A stretch of 64,000 bases of DNA from Flavobacteriales bacterium (GTDB taxonomy: Bacteria > Bacteroidota > Bacteroidia > Flavobacteriales_C > GCA-002722245), in NCBI GenBank assembly GCA_023251095.1, contig JAHEZL010000012.1:1-64000 (forward strand), in the 5' to 3' direction. Both the position numbers and the translations under genes were made by a program. A model generated the notes under the pieces. The model saw nothing but the letters and a program-made list of their open reading frames with translations, was not told the DNA's origin and ran no database searches. This document shows, in pieces, positions 44,467-53,118 of the stretch (its first letter is position 1; the number at the start of each line of letters is the position of its first letter).

Positions 44467-45740
44467 TTGATTTTCAATTGGTTTAAAAATGCGTCAATTT
44501 CTTCGTAAAGATGCTTTAATTCATCAGAGGTGATACAGTAGGGAGGCATTACATAAATGATGTTTCCCAGCGGACGAAGTAAAATATTTTTTTGCATGAA
44601 AAAATTATAAATGTCGTCTCTTATGTTGCTGAAGTACGAAGAGTTTTTTCCGGTGTTGATTTCAAATGCGTTGATGGTTCCCAGATTGCGCGCATGGAGC
44701 AAAGCAGGATGAGTTTTAAATTTTTGCATCCATTGTGTTTGCCGGTCACAAAGGTTTTTAATGTTGCACAATGTTTTTTCTTGCGCCAGTAACTCCATGT
44801 TGGCACAGGCTGCAGCGCAGGCGATGGGATTGCCTGTGTAGGAATGTCCGTGAAAAAAAGTTTTGAATTTGTCTTCGGAAATAAAAGCATCAAAAATATT
44901 TTGTGAGCAGGCCGTAACGCCTAAAGCCATGGTGCCGCCGGTAATTCCTTTCGACAGGCAGATGATGTCCGTTCCGGCTTGTAAATTATTGGTAGCAAAA
45001 CATTTTCCGGTGCGGTAAAATCCGGTGAGCACCTCGTCGGCAATGGTGAGTACTTTCGCAGCGGAGCAGATGTTTACCATTTTCTGCAATACATCGGCGC
45101 TGTACATTTGCATGCCGGCGGTTCCCAATAAAAGCGGTTCAAAGATAAAGGCAGCAGTGTTTTCGTTAATGCTGTTTTGCAATTGTTTCAGGGCTTCTTC
45201 TTCCTTTCCGGGAAGAGGTGCATCAATAAAATCCACTTCAAAAAGCAAAGATTCAAAAGGCCGATTGAAAGAACCTCTTCCTCCAACGGCCATGGCACCA
45301 AAGGTATCGCCGTGATAAGCTTCTTTAAAAGCAATGATTTTATTTTTTTGTTTTCCCTGATTGTGCCAGTATTGCAAAGCCATTTTTATAGCCACTTCAA
45401 CAGCTGTGGAACCATCATCGGAAAAAAATATTTTAGAGAAATTTTTTGGTAAAATTTTTAATAAGTGTTCCGATAATTCAACCGCTTTAGGATGTGTAAA
45501 TCCTGCAAAAATCACATGATCGAGCGTATTGGCCTGTTCGGCTATTTTTTGCGCAAGGTAAGGATGGCAATGTCCGTGAATGTTGGTCCACCACGACGAA
45601 ACAGCATCCATTATTTTATCGCCGTTTTCGGTGATGAGGTATAAGCCTTCGCCTTTAACAATTGCTACAGGCGTTGCGCTGCCATATGTTTGAGTGAAGG
45701 GATGCCAAATGTTTTGTATGTCGGAGCGAAGAATGGACAT
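44463..45740 (-). CDS. bioA: Adenosylmethionine-8-amino-7-oxononanoate aminotransferase
   Basis: PLP aminotransferase forming 7,8-diaminononanoate in biotin synthesis, with S-adenosylmethionine as amino donor. Characteristic segments: IWHPFTQ near residue 11, MDAVSSWWTNIHGHCHPYLA, AYHGDTFGAMAVGGRG, IADEVLTGFYRTGKCFA, and the PLP Lys in ICLSKGITGGTMALG (about residue 270). YTGNPIACAAA and RPLGNIIYVMPPYCI follow. 425 residues. No other bio genes are in the window, so biotin synthesis is split in this genome. Confidence 0.95.
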   Translation of the reverse strand: MSILRSDIQNIWHPFTQTYGSATPVAIVKGEGLYLITENGDKIMDAVSSWWTNIHGHCHPYLAQKIAEQANTLDHVIFAGFTHPKAVELSEHLLKILPKNFSKIFFSDDGSTAVEVAIKMALQYWHNQGKQKNKIIAFKEAYHGDTFGAMAVGGRGSFNRPFESLLFEVDFIDAPLPGKEEEALKQLQNSINENTAAFIFEPLLLGTAGMQMYSADVLQKMVNICSAAKVLTIADEVLTGFYRTGKCFATNNLQAGTDIICLSKGITGGTMALGVTACSQNIFDAFISEDKFKTFFHGHSYTGNPIACAAACANMELLAQEKTLCNIKNLCDRQTQWMQKFKTHPALLHARNLGTINAFEINTGKNSSYFSNIRDDIYNFFMQKNILLRPLGNIIYVMPPYCITSDELKHLYEEIDAFLNQLKIK

Positions 45741-45741
45741 G

Positions 45742-46335
45742 TTATTTTATGCGGCCAAGAGATTTTGGTTTTTTTCTTCGTTTGGCTCTGCGGTCTTCGC
45801 TGATGTATATATTGCAGCGAACACCTGCTTCGGCGTATGATAAAAATATGAGTGGATAAGCTTTCCATGAAGCGTAAAGGCTTACGTATTGATTGAATTC
45901 AAAATCGATTCCTCCTCCGAAAAAATGTGAATTGTCTTTGTGGTAGTGATTGCCGTTATCCTTTTTGGAAACAGCGCTGCTGAAATAGGTTGAAAATTCA
46001 TAATCTCTTTGCCAGTAGCCGTAATTTAAGCCCATCAAGGCGTGGGTGGAAAATCCGCCGACTTTAAAAAACACCAGTTCAATTCCTGCTTCCAGGCGGT
46101 ATTCTTTATACTTCTCGCTGCTGGGAAAAAGAGTTACTCCCTGTGCGTAAAAAGCGAGTCCGTTATTGGTTGGAAAATAATATTTTGCAAAGGCACCAAA
46201 ATCTTTGGAGTCTACTAAAAACGAAGTTCCTGCAGATAATGAGAAGCTTGGTATTTTTTCAACGTATTTGTATATCTGAGCATTGGCTGCTGCAACAAAG
46301 GAAAATAAAATAAGAGCAAGAAATTTACTGCGCAT
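45742..46335 (-). CDS. Outer membrane beta-barrel-like protein
   Basis: 197 residues: signal peptide (about 1-19, ends AANAQ), then alternating strands rich in Tyr, Phe and Gly (FSLSAGTSFLVDSKDFGAFAKYYFP, LEAGIELVFFK, YASWKAYPLIFLSYAEAGVRCNIYI), fitting a small eight-stranded barrel. It ends with a basic tail (RRAKRRKKPKS) rather than an aromatic residue, which is unusual for an outer-membrane barrel. Lies one base upstream of bioA. Function unknown. Confidence 0.65.
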   Translation of the reverse strand: MRSKFLALILFSFVAAANAQIYKYVEKIPSFSLSAGTSFLVDSKDFGAFAKYYFPTNNGLAFYAQGVTLFPSSEKYKEYRLEAGIELVFFKVGGFSTHALMGLNYGYWQRDYEFSTYFSSAVSKKDNGNHYHKDNSHFFGGGIDFEFNQYVSLYASWKAYPLIFLSYAEAGVRCNIYISEDRRAKRRKKPKSLGRIK

Positions 46336-46412
46336 TTTATATGGGTTACCGTTGCTAAAGGTAAATAAAACAGTTTAATAAACGGAGTGGAAATTTTTGA
46401 TTTTGGAAGCGC

Positions 46413-46787
46413 TTACTGAACTAAAAAATAAACCGAGTAATTGTTGGATGTTTCGGCGCTCACCTGGTGAATTTTAACGCGGTTGTAGCGTCTGTCGTAT
46501 TCAATAATGAAAGGAGCTTCATTAAGGTAAATGTCTTTTCCGGTGCAATAATACACCACAATTCCATTTTCAACGGATTTGCTGTTGATGGAATAAATAC
46601 CCGACGGAGTGGAAATTTTATTGGCGCTTTCGAGTACTTTGATCAGTCCGGAATGAGAATAATGTTGTTGTGTTTTTTCTTTGGATATGCCGTCTACACT
46701 GAAGTAGGTTACGCCTTGATAGTTCAGGTTTTGACCGAAACAAACTGACATGGAGAACAAAGACAATAAAGTGAAAAAGACTTTCAT
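46413..46787 (-). CDS. Small secreted protein of unknown function
   Basis: 124 residues with a clear signal peptide (about 1-18, MKVFFTLLSLFSMSVCFG). The rest is beta-rich (YQGVTYFSVDGIS, GIYSINSKSVENGIVVYYC, FIIEYDRRYNRVKIHQVSA). No family recognised. Monocistronic by spacing: 77 bases to the downstream barrel gene. Confidence 0.65.
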   Translation of the reverse strand: MKVFFTLLSLFSMSVCFGQNLNYQGVTYFSVDGISKEKTQQHYSHSGLIKVLESANKISTPSGIYSINSKSVENGIVVYYCTGKDIYLNEAPFIIEYDRRYNRVKIHQVSAETSNNYSVYFLVQ

Positions 46788-46936
46788 TGTAGTAAAAAAT
46801 TAGGTGGATAAACAACTATATAACCGGCCCACTTTTGTAAATCCGCCTGAAAATTAAAAGATTGATGTTTTAATGTAAGCTGAACTTGCTTTTTCTTTTC
46901 AAGAAGGAGTGGTTGATAACCACAATGACAGAAGGG

Positions 46937-47527
46937 TTACCTCACCTCAATAATCCCCATTTGTTTCAAATGCTGGTTGAGTCGGAAGAGGGGCAGTCCC
47001 ATTACATTGTAAAAACAACCGTTGATTTTTTCAATGCCGATATAACCTATCCATTCCTGAATGCCATATGATCCGGCTTTGTCGAGAGGTTGAAAGTTAT
47101 CAATATAAAAAGTGATTTCAGCCTCGGAGAGTTTATTGAAATACACTTCGGTGATTTCGTGAAAAGTAGTGCTGCGGTGTTTTTCCTGTAAGGTAACTGC
47201 AGTTACCACACGGTGCATCTTACCGCTGAGTTTGTGTAAAATTTTAATGGCGTCGGCCCTGTCTTCAGGTTTGCCTAATATTTCATCTTCCAGCCAAACA
47301 ATGGTGTCAGAAGTGATGATCAGTTCATCTTCCTGCATTTCATCTTTGAAAGCTTCGCCTTTGAGTTGACTCAAAAAGATGGGAACTTCGGGACCTTTTA
47401 AATGTGGCGGATAAATTTCTTCAATGTCTTTGCCGCGGATTTCATACTCCAAATGCAATTCTTTCAGCAGCTGTTGGCGGCGTGGCGACTTTGACGCCAG
47501 AATTATTTTTTTTGTTTGAGCAATCAT
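46937..47527 (-). CDS. maf: Maf-family nucleotide pyrophosphatase
   Basis: Hydrolyses non-canonical or modified nucleoside triphosphates (dTTP/UTP-type Maf), a house-cleaning role also linked to septum formation. Family motifs: ILASKSPRRQQLLKEL at residues 9-24, ITSDTIVWLEDEILGKPEDRADA (about 69-91), and GKMHRVVTAVTL; C-terminal YGIQEWIGYIGIEKINGCFYNVMGLPLFRL is typical. Last gene of the minus-strand run that starts in the ccm cluster; 13 bases downstream of the UbiA gene. Confidence 0.94.
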   Translation of the reverse strand: MIAQTKKIILASKSPRRQQLLKELHLEYEIRGKDIEEIYPPHLKGPEVPIFLSQLKGEAFKDEMQEDELIITSDTIVWLEDEILGKPEDRADAIKILHKLSGKMHRVVTAVTLQEKHRSTTFHEITEVYFNKLSEAEITFYIDNFQPLDKAGSYGIQEWIGYIGIEKINGCFYNVMGLPLFRLNQHLKQMGIIEVR

Positions 47528-47539
47528 GATTTTGAGTTT

Positions 47540-48496
47540 TTACAAAAATCCGTAAATGATACATGTTCCAAATCCCGCCAGCATTATAAGTTTCCAGAGA
47601 TTGCTCAGTGCAGTGAAATCTTTTTTGTCTTTTGTCTTTACCACTTTCAACATAGAAGAACCCACCAGAAGTGCGATGGATAAAGACTGATAAGCAAAGT
47701 ACACTATTGTGTTTTGTGAAAAGATGGAAAGAAAAAATAAAGCAGCGTAAAGCACTGCGATAAAAATCATGGAAAGAACAACTACAATTTTTTTCGCATT
47801 CGTCATTCCAAAAACCACAGGAAGCGTGCGCGCACCAAATTTTTGGTCGCCTTCAATGTCTTCCATGTCTTTAATGATTTCTCTGATGAGAGTGCTCAGA
47901 AAAGCAAATACAGCAAGGTAAAAACACCATTCGGGCATGAATAATATAGGATTTCCATATACATTAATATTCAATACTTCACTGTAAGCACCCAGCATGG
48001 CGCCGTATTCAAAAGTGAGTTGTACCAAAGGGACGCATGCTGCAAGCACAGCAATGGCAAGGTTTCCGAGTAAAGGTGATTTTTTAAGCTGGGCTGCATA
48101 AATCCACAAAAGCAAAGGAGTGAATATATGAAACAAGGTAAAGGAAGTGTTTTTTGCTTCTAAGGCTAAATAATAACCCAGTGCAATTCCGCTGAGTGTA
48201 AGCACAAAAAATAAAATCCATGCTTTGGTTTCGCTGATGCTTTTTCCTACAATTTTTTTGTCGGGTTTATTGACGTTGTCGATTTCCTGATCGTAAATAT
48301 CGTTCACTACATTTCCTCCTGCAGCGATCAATACTACAGAGGCAACCAAAATCCAAAAACTGCTTTGAGGAAACTGAAGATTGAAAAGCAAACCTGAATT
48401 TTGTAATCCTTTTTCAAAAATGAATAAACGAACAATCACCATGAGTAAGGCGATGATCAGTAAGTTGCTCCAGCGAATCAGTTTTAAAAAGTTCAT
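47540..48496 (-). CDS. UbiA-family prenyltransferase (geranylgeranylglycerol-phosphate type)
   Basis: 318 residues, about eight or nine membrane segments. The two Asp-rich motifs of the family are NVVNDIYDQEIDNVNKPDK (about 65-83) and REIIKDMEDIEGDQKFGARTLP (about 205-226). In Bacteroidota, proteins of this type in the maf/kdsC context are annotated as geranylgeranylglycerol-phosphate geranylgeranyltransferases, but the substrate here is unproven and could be another prenyl acceptor. ATG at 48496 forms a TAATG junction with the kdsC-like gene; an ATG two codons upstream (48502) is an alternative. Confidence 0.88.
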   Translation of the reverse strand: MNFLKLIRWSNLLIIALLMVIVRLFIFEKGLQNSGLLFNLQFPQSSFWILVASVVLIAAGGNVVNDIYDQEIDNVNKPDKKIVGKSISETKAWILFFVLTLSGIALGYYLALEAKNTSFTLFHIFTPLLLWIYAAQLKKSPLLGNLAIAVLAACVPLVQLTFEYGAMLGAYSEVLNINVYGNPILFMPEWCFYLAVFAFLSTLIREIIKDMEDIEGDQKFGARTLPVVFGMTNAKKIVVVLSMIFIAVLYAALFFLSIFSQNTIVYFAYQSLSIALLVGSSMLKVVKTKDKKDFTALSNLWKLIMLAGFGTCIIYGFL

Positions 48497-49035
48497 TACC
48501 ATGTAAAATGTTTGTCGTTGATTTTTGAAGGATCAAACCATTTTCCCTGTGCTTTCAATGTTTGTTCAATCACATCTCTCACACAACCTTCTCCACCTTT
48601 GTCGGGTGAAATATAAGTAGAAATATTTTTAATTTCTATACAAGCGTCTTTCGGACAGGTAGGCAGGCCAATCATTGTCATCACTTCGTAATCGGGAATA
48701 TCATCGCCCATGTACAAAATTGTTTTCGGATCAATGCTGTATGCCGAAATCACTTCTTCCAGTTTTTCTCTTTTATCGGAAACACCTAAATAAATATCGG
48801 TGATGCCCAATTTGGTAAATCGCGATTTTACGCTTTCTGATTTTCCGCCGGAAATAATAGCGATTTTATATCCCTTTTTTACTGCGTATTGCAAAGCAAA
48901 ACCATCGCGGATATTCATGGTACGCAGCTGATCTCCTTCGGGAGTAATGGTAACGGTATTGTTGGTCATCACGCCATCCACATCAAAAATAAAGGTGGTG
49001 ATATTGTTTAGAAGGAATAAATAATTATCCTGCAT
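48496..49035 (-). CDS. KdsC-type HAD phosphatase
   Basis: 179 residues from the ATG at 49035. HAD C0-type phosphatase with FIFDVDGVMTNN (nucleophile Asp18), MNIRDGFALQYAVKKGYKIAIISGG, LGVSDKREKLEE and MGDDIPDYEVMTMIGLPTCPKDA. Expected to dephosphorylate 3-deoxy-D-manno-octulosonate 8-phosphate in lipopolysaccharide core synthesis. The upstream in-frame ATG at 49071 would add 12 residues and deepen the overlap with the ccmF-like gene; the chosen start still overlaps by 11 bases. Confidence 0.92.
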   Translation of the reverse strand: MQDNYLFLLNNITTFIFDVDGVMTNNTVTITPEGDQLRTMNIRDGFALQYAVKKGYKIAIISGGKSESVKSRFTKLGITDIYLGVSDKREKLEEVISAYSIDPKTILYMGDDIPDYEVMTMIGLPTCPKDACIEIKNISTYISPDKGGEGCVRDVIEQTLKAQGKWFDPSKINDKHFTW

Positions 49036-51724
49036 TTTCCTGTTTTTTAGAAGTTTTAGTTCTGTGCACAATGGCGATGGTGGTTCCTATAATCATTACG
49101 ATACAGCCTGTCCACAAGATGTTGATGAGCGGAAATTGAATGGCCTTCATCACAATGAATTCACCGCCTGAATAATCGGTCATTTCAAATTCGAAATATT
49201 GTTTTTCATAATTAATATCAACGAGTTTGAATTTCGCCTTCAGACCATCTACTTTGGTTTCGGGCGACGACATTTTTTTTCCTCTCACGTCGTTCATCAC
49301 TACTACAAATTCTTCTTTTGCTTTTCCGGGATAGTACACTTCTAAAACTGCTCCCACGTTTACTGCGGAATCATTTTTAGTTGGATGAGTAATGCTTACC
49401 TGCGCTGCTTTAAAATATAAGATGGCGTTGTTTACGCTTACGGTATCGCCCTTTCCGAGTTTAATTCCTTTGTGTTCGGCAACCTTATAAGTTTGTAAAT
49501 GCGTGTAAATATCTTTGTGTAAATAGTGTTTGGTGTCGGGTTCGGGTACCTTTCCCATTTTGTCGTTCAATTGAAAAAACGGACTCAGTGTAAAATCTTT
49601 TTCGAAAGTGGAATCGGATTTTTTACGCAGGTAATCAACATCAAAATGAAGGTCGACACCCTCCTGATAAATTTTATTGAAAGTCACATAGTAATCTCCC
49701 ATTGGTAAAGTATCTCCGCGGGAAAGAAAAAGATTCTCATTGTTTTTCATGGTGTTATCGCTCGCCTTTTCCAAATCAAATTTCGAAGTGTTTTCTGAAA
49801 TCACTTCGCTTTGTGAAGTAGAAATAAAGGCGCCCAGCATAATCATTCCAAAACCCAGATGAGCGATGGGTGCGCCCGACGATTTTAAATTTCCTTTGAG
49901 CACTCTTACGAAGTAGCCCACATTGCCTACAATAGCGAAAGTAGCGGCAAAGAAAAACAGCCAATACAGCACCAAACGGAAAGGGTCGTTTTCATAATCA
50001 AACTGATAGGAAAAGGCGATCAGTAAAGAGATGAAAGCAGTAATTACAAAACTGAGGGCTAAATCGCCCAATAATTTTTTTGTTGGTGTTTTGCTGTATT
50101 TCAAGTACAAGCCGCTACCCATCAATAAACAAATGATAAAGCCAAAAAGAATCTGATATTTCACATAAGATTCAAAAACATCTTTGTTGGAAGCGAGGTT
50201 TGTACCGAACACTTTATTGATGACAGGGAAGGAAGTGAAAATGATGATTTGCAGACAGGAGATCAACAGCATGATGGCAGCAATGAACATCCAGAATTCG
50301 CGGGAACTCACATCTTCTTCTTTTTCGTTTTCCTCTTTCGGGAAAAATTTAAGATAAGAGAAAACAAAAAGCGCGAGGTAAGCAGTGATTAAAATAATGG
50401 ACAGTACTTTTAAATCTTCCACATAAAACTGAACGACAAAAAAGCAAAGGGAAAGTACGGTGTAAGCAATGCGCAGCATTTTGTTCCAAATCACTAAATA
50501 GCCTGCCAGCCACCAAAAGAAAAAGAGAAAAATCAATAGCTGTCCGGGCAAACCATCTGCGAAAGAATGCACCGAAGTATCGCCTAAAATTCCGCTGCGG
50601 GTGAGGTAAGTAGAGTAGAGCACCAGTAAAAAAGAAACCATTGTGAGCAGGAAAGTAACATAAGAAGATTTTCCTTTTTTGCGTTGAACGATCATCACGT
50701 GCGCTGCGCCAACAAAAGTGAGCCACGGAAATAGCGAAGCATTTTCAACAGGATCCCATGCCCAGAAACCACCAAAGCTCAAAGCTTCATAAGCCCATGC
50801 ACCACCCATTAATATTCCGGTTCCGAGGGCAGCAACACCAAAGAAAATCCATGGCAGAGCAGGTGTCATCCATTCATTTAATCTTTTGGTCCAAAGTCCG
50901 GCAATCGCAAAAGTAAAAGGAACGAGAGTGGAGGCGAAGCCTAAAAACAACATCGGCGGATGAATGGTCATCCAGTAATTTTGCAGCAAAGGATTGAGTC
51001 CGTTACCATCTAAAGCATGCAAGTACTGCGGATCTTTGAAAAAAAGTTCGTTGGCAAATTGAGGATATTCGCGGGTGAGGATGTTAAACGGACTGCTTCC
51101 GATTTGAAAGCCGGGAATATTTTTATTCATAATAAAGCCGCCAATCGCAAGGATAGCGCCTCCTATGGTGAATCTTTCAATATTAGATAAGCGGTTCCAG
51201 ATTAAAAACAAAATGAATAACCCGGCAACAATAATCATGATGCCCGCATAAGGTCCGTCGGGAATGTGAATACCGAGCAACATGGAAATTAAAAAAACCT
51301 GAACAGCTGAAAACACAGCCATTACCGGACTTTCCCATTTTTTTGCAGTGAAACATAAAACACTTCCCAACACTACATGCCAGATGGTCCACAACAAAAA
51401 GCTACCTTCCTGACCTTCCCAGAAACAGGAAAGAATATAGCGCAAAGGCATAACGTTGCTGGAGTGTTTCCACACGTAGTAATATTCGTAACGGTGGTTG
51501 TACAACATTGTGAAAAGCAAAGCCACAATACCAGCCACCGCAAGAGCATGAGTGAAAAAAGCCCTGCGACCGATTTTTCTCCACGATTCTTTTTCATGCT
51601 CGGGGCCTTCTACAGCGAAGTAGTGAGCGACAGAAGAGAGGATAGCAAACACAAAGGCGATGAGCACAAAGATGTGTCCCCATTTTCCCAATTGTAAATT
51701 TTCGCCGATGTAGTTGAGTTCCAT
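49025..51724 (-). CDS. ccmF: CcmF-like cytochrome c heme lyase subunit
   Basis: 899 residues, larger than proteobacterial CcmF (about 650). Many membrane segments; the tryptophan-rich heme-handling motif GGFWAWDPVENASLFPW is intact (about residues 255-271), preceded by WEGQEGSFLLW and HPPMLFLGF. A periplasmic C-terminal region (about 640-865) precedes a last helix. With CcmE it attaches heme to apocytochrome c on the outer face of the inner membrane. It follows ccmE by two bases. Confidence 0.93.
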   Translation of the reverse strand: MELNYIGENLQLGKWGHIFVLIAFVFAILSSVAHYFAVEGPEHEKESWRKIGRRAFFTHALAVAGIVALLFTMLYNHRYEYYYVWKHSSNVMPLRYILSCFWEGQEGSFLLWTIWHVVLGSVLCFTAKKWESPVMAVFSAVQVFLISMLLGIHIPDGPYAGIMIIVAGLFILFLIWNRLSNIERFTIGGAILAIGGFIMNKNIPGFQIGSSPFNILTREYPQFANELFFKDPQYLHALDGNGLNPLLQNYWMTIHPPMLFLGFASTLVPFTFAIAGLWTKRLNEWMTPALPWIFFGVAALGTGILMGGAWAYEALSFGGFWAWDPVENASLFPWLTFVGAAHVMIVQRKKGKSSYVTFLLTMVSFLLVLYSTYLTRSGILGDTSVHSFADGLPGQLLIFLFFFWWLAGYLVIWNKMLRIAYTVLSLCFFVVQFYVEDLKVLSIILITAYLALFVFSYLKFFPKEENEKEEDVSSREFWMFIAAIMLLISCLQIIIFTSFPVINKVFGTNLASNKDVFESYVKYQILFGFIICLLMGSGLYLKYSKTPTKKLLGDLALSFVITAFISLLIAFSYQFDYENDPFRLVLYWLFFFAATFAIVGNVGYFVRVLKGNLKSSGAPIAHLGFGMIMLGAFISTSQSEVISENTSKFDLEKASDNTMKNNENLFLSRGDTLPMGDYYVTFNKIYQEGVDLHFDVDYLRKKSDSTFEKDFTLSPFFQLNDKMGKVPEPDTKHYLHKDIYTHLQTYKVAEHKGIKLGKGDTVSVNNAILYFKAAQVSITHPTKNDSAVNVGAVLEVYYPGKAKEEFVVVMNDVRGKKMSSPETKVDGLKAKFKLVDINYEKQYFEFEMTDYSGGEFIVMKAIQFPLINILWTGCIVMIIGTTIAIVHRTKTSKKQENAG

Positions 51725-51726
51725 AT

Positions 51727-52146
51727 TTAGCGGGATGTACCGAATTGTTGATCTTCCAGTTTTTTCGGATCCAGCTTACCATCCTGGTATTTGGAAGGGC
51801 ATTTCACGAGAATGGTTTCTGCGTGAAAAATATTTTTCACCATTTTTCCTGTTAAGGTGATGTTTTCCGATTTTTCGATGTCGCGGGGTTTAGCGCCGTG
51901 AAAATAAACTTCACGTTCCACATGTTCTTTATCACTTACAAACATAATAGTGAGATCGGTATTTTTCACCGGATCGTAAGTCACCGGTTTTTCTTTGTTG
52001 AGCGTGCCGATAATGGTAATCGTTTTATCGGGATGTTGTTCCGCCTCGGTGAAGGTAGAGTAAGTTCCTGCGCCTTGTAAAGCCAGTAAAAGCAGTACAA
52101 CAGAAACCACAATAATGGAAAGACCTATGACAGCTCCTTTATTCAT
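51727..52146 (-). CDS. ccmE: Heme chaperone CcmE, CxxxY type
   Basis: 139 residues: one N-terminal membrane anchor (about 5-24) and a periplasmic OB-fold (about 40-125). The heme-attachment motif is KCPSKY (Cys116, Tyr120), the CxxxY variant, instead of the HxxxY of E. coli CcmE. Takes heme from CcmC and passes it to CcmF. ATGA overlap with ccmD. The CxxxY type is known in some bacteria and archaea. Confidence 0.93.
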   Translation of the reverse strand: MNKGAVIGLSIIVVSVVLLLLALQGAGTYSTFTEAEQHPDKTITIIGTLNKEKPVTYDPVKNTDLTIMFVSDKEHVEREVYFHGAKPRDIEKSENITLTGKMVKNIFHAETILVKCPSKYQDGKLDPKKLEDQQFGTSR

Positions 52147-52310
52147 TTGTTTTTTTGTTTTTCAATTTTCCCGATTTTTCTGTCGAGGAAAAAAAGGTAG
52201 CCTAAAATGCCGACAAGAATGATCACTAAAACACCCACCACCACGTAAATTTTTCCGTTTTGGTAAAGCATGTCGGCCATTTTCGGACCTTGATTTTTAA
52301 CTTCTTCCAT
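52143..52310 (-). CDS. ccmD: CcmD-family small membrane protein
   Basis: 55 residues: MEEVKNQGPKMADMLYQNGK, one membrane helix (IYVVVGVLVIILVGILGYLF as the hydrophobic core), then a charged tail DRKIGKIEKQKNK. The location between ccmC and ccmE, the size and the YQNGKIYVVV start match the Bacteroidota CcmD-like family, which stabilises the CcmABCD complex and helps release holo-CcmE. It overlaps ccmE by four bases and is separated from the ccmC stop by two bases. Confidence 0.88.
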   Translation of the reverse strand: MEEVKNQGPKMADMLYQNGKIYVVVGVLVIILVGILGYLFFLDRKIGKIEKQKNK

Positions 52311-52312
52311 GG

Positions 52313-52972
52313 TTATATTGAATTGTCTTTTTTAAGTAAATCGATTCTTATTTTAAGTTCGCTGATCCACAATCCTAAAAGGATCCATGCGGGAATAGCT
52401 ACATAAAATACCGCGCTCAAGCGAGCATCTCTGTCGTAATTGTTGAAGCCAGGGTTTCCACCATTGCCCGGATGCAATGAATCTACCATGCGCGGATAAA
52501 CACCTGTGAAAATCAGCAGCATGATGAAAGCGAAAATATTGAAAGCTCCTGACAAATGTGCTTTCTTTTCTTCGTCGTTTACAGAAGAGCGCAAAATGAA
52601 ATAAGCGAAATAAATTAAGATGGCTATGGCAGCGCCAATGATTTTAGGATCCTGCGGAAGGGGCGATCCCCATGTGTATTGTCCCCAAAGCATTCCGGTA
52701 ACAAAACCCAAAACTCCGAAGAAGCAGCCAACATGTGCTAAAGCAGAAGCATATAAATCGTATTTCAAATCTTTTTTCTTGAGGAAGATGATGCTGTAAA
52801 TCATCGATATCAGCAAAAGGAAAATCATGGTAAACCACATCGGAACGTGGTAAAACAAATTTCTTATGGTTTCATGAAGGGTGTGTAAAGCAGGAACGTC
52901 GCTTATCATTCCGTAAGCTACAGTGTAGATCAGTAGCGCGCTGCAAAGTATTTTCCACCAAATTTTCCGCAT
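52313..52972 (-). CDS. ccmC: CcmC/CcsA-like heme exporter protein
   Basis: 219 residues, six membrane segments. The two heme-ligand His expected for CcmC are present: His43 in NLFYHVPMWF and His167 in VDSLHPG. The tryptophan-rich periplasmic motif is altered: where CcmC proteins usually read WGTWWVWDPRL, this one reads WGSPLPQDPKI (about residues 101-111), losing its central Trp residues. Presents heme to CcmE. First gene of the ccmC-D-E-F run; ccmB lies 2.4 kb upstream. Confidence 0.9.
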   Translation of the reverse strand: MRKIWWKILCSALLIYTVAYGMISDVPALHTLHETIRNLFYHVPMWFTMIFLLLISMIYSIIFLKKKDLKYDLYASALAHVGCFFGVLGFVTGMLWGQYTWGSPLPQDPKIIGAAIAILIYFAYFILRSSVNDEEKKAHLSGAFNIFAFIMLLIFTGVYPRMVDSLHPGNGGNPGFNNYDRDARLSAVFYVAIPAWILLGLWISELKIRIDLLKKDNSI

Positions 52973-53118
52973 GTAATTTTTTTACCGTGCGAATTTAGCC
53001 ATAAAAGTTTGAGAAATAGAGAGATTTTGATTTTTAACTTTTTCTTCTTTAAAAAGATAGGAATGAAGTGAAATTGTTCGTGTTTTGGCAGGGTCAAAAT
53101 ATCTTTAACTGCCAATAT

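Noticed and set aside
44592..45452. Several plus-strand frames opposite bioA
   Set aside because: They have no start context or domain pattern and lie opposite a firmly identified gene.
46909..46923. Small palindrome GTGGTT GAT AACCAC downstream of maf
   Set aside because: The stem is six pairs with no clear T tract, so it is too weak to call a terminator.
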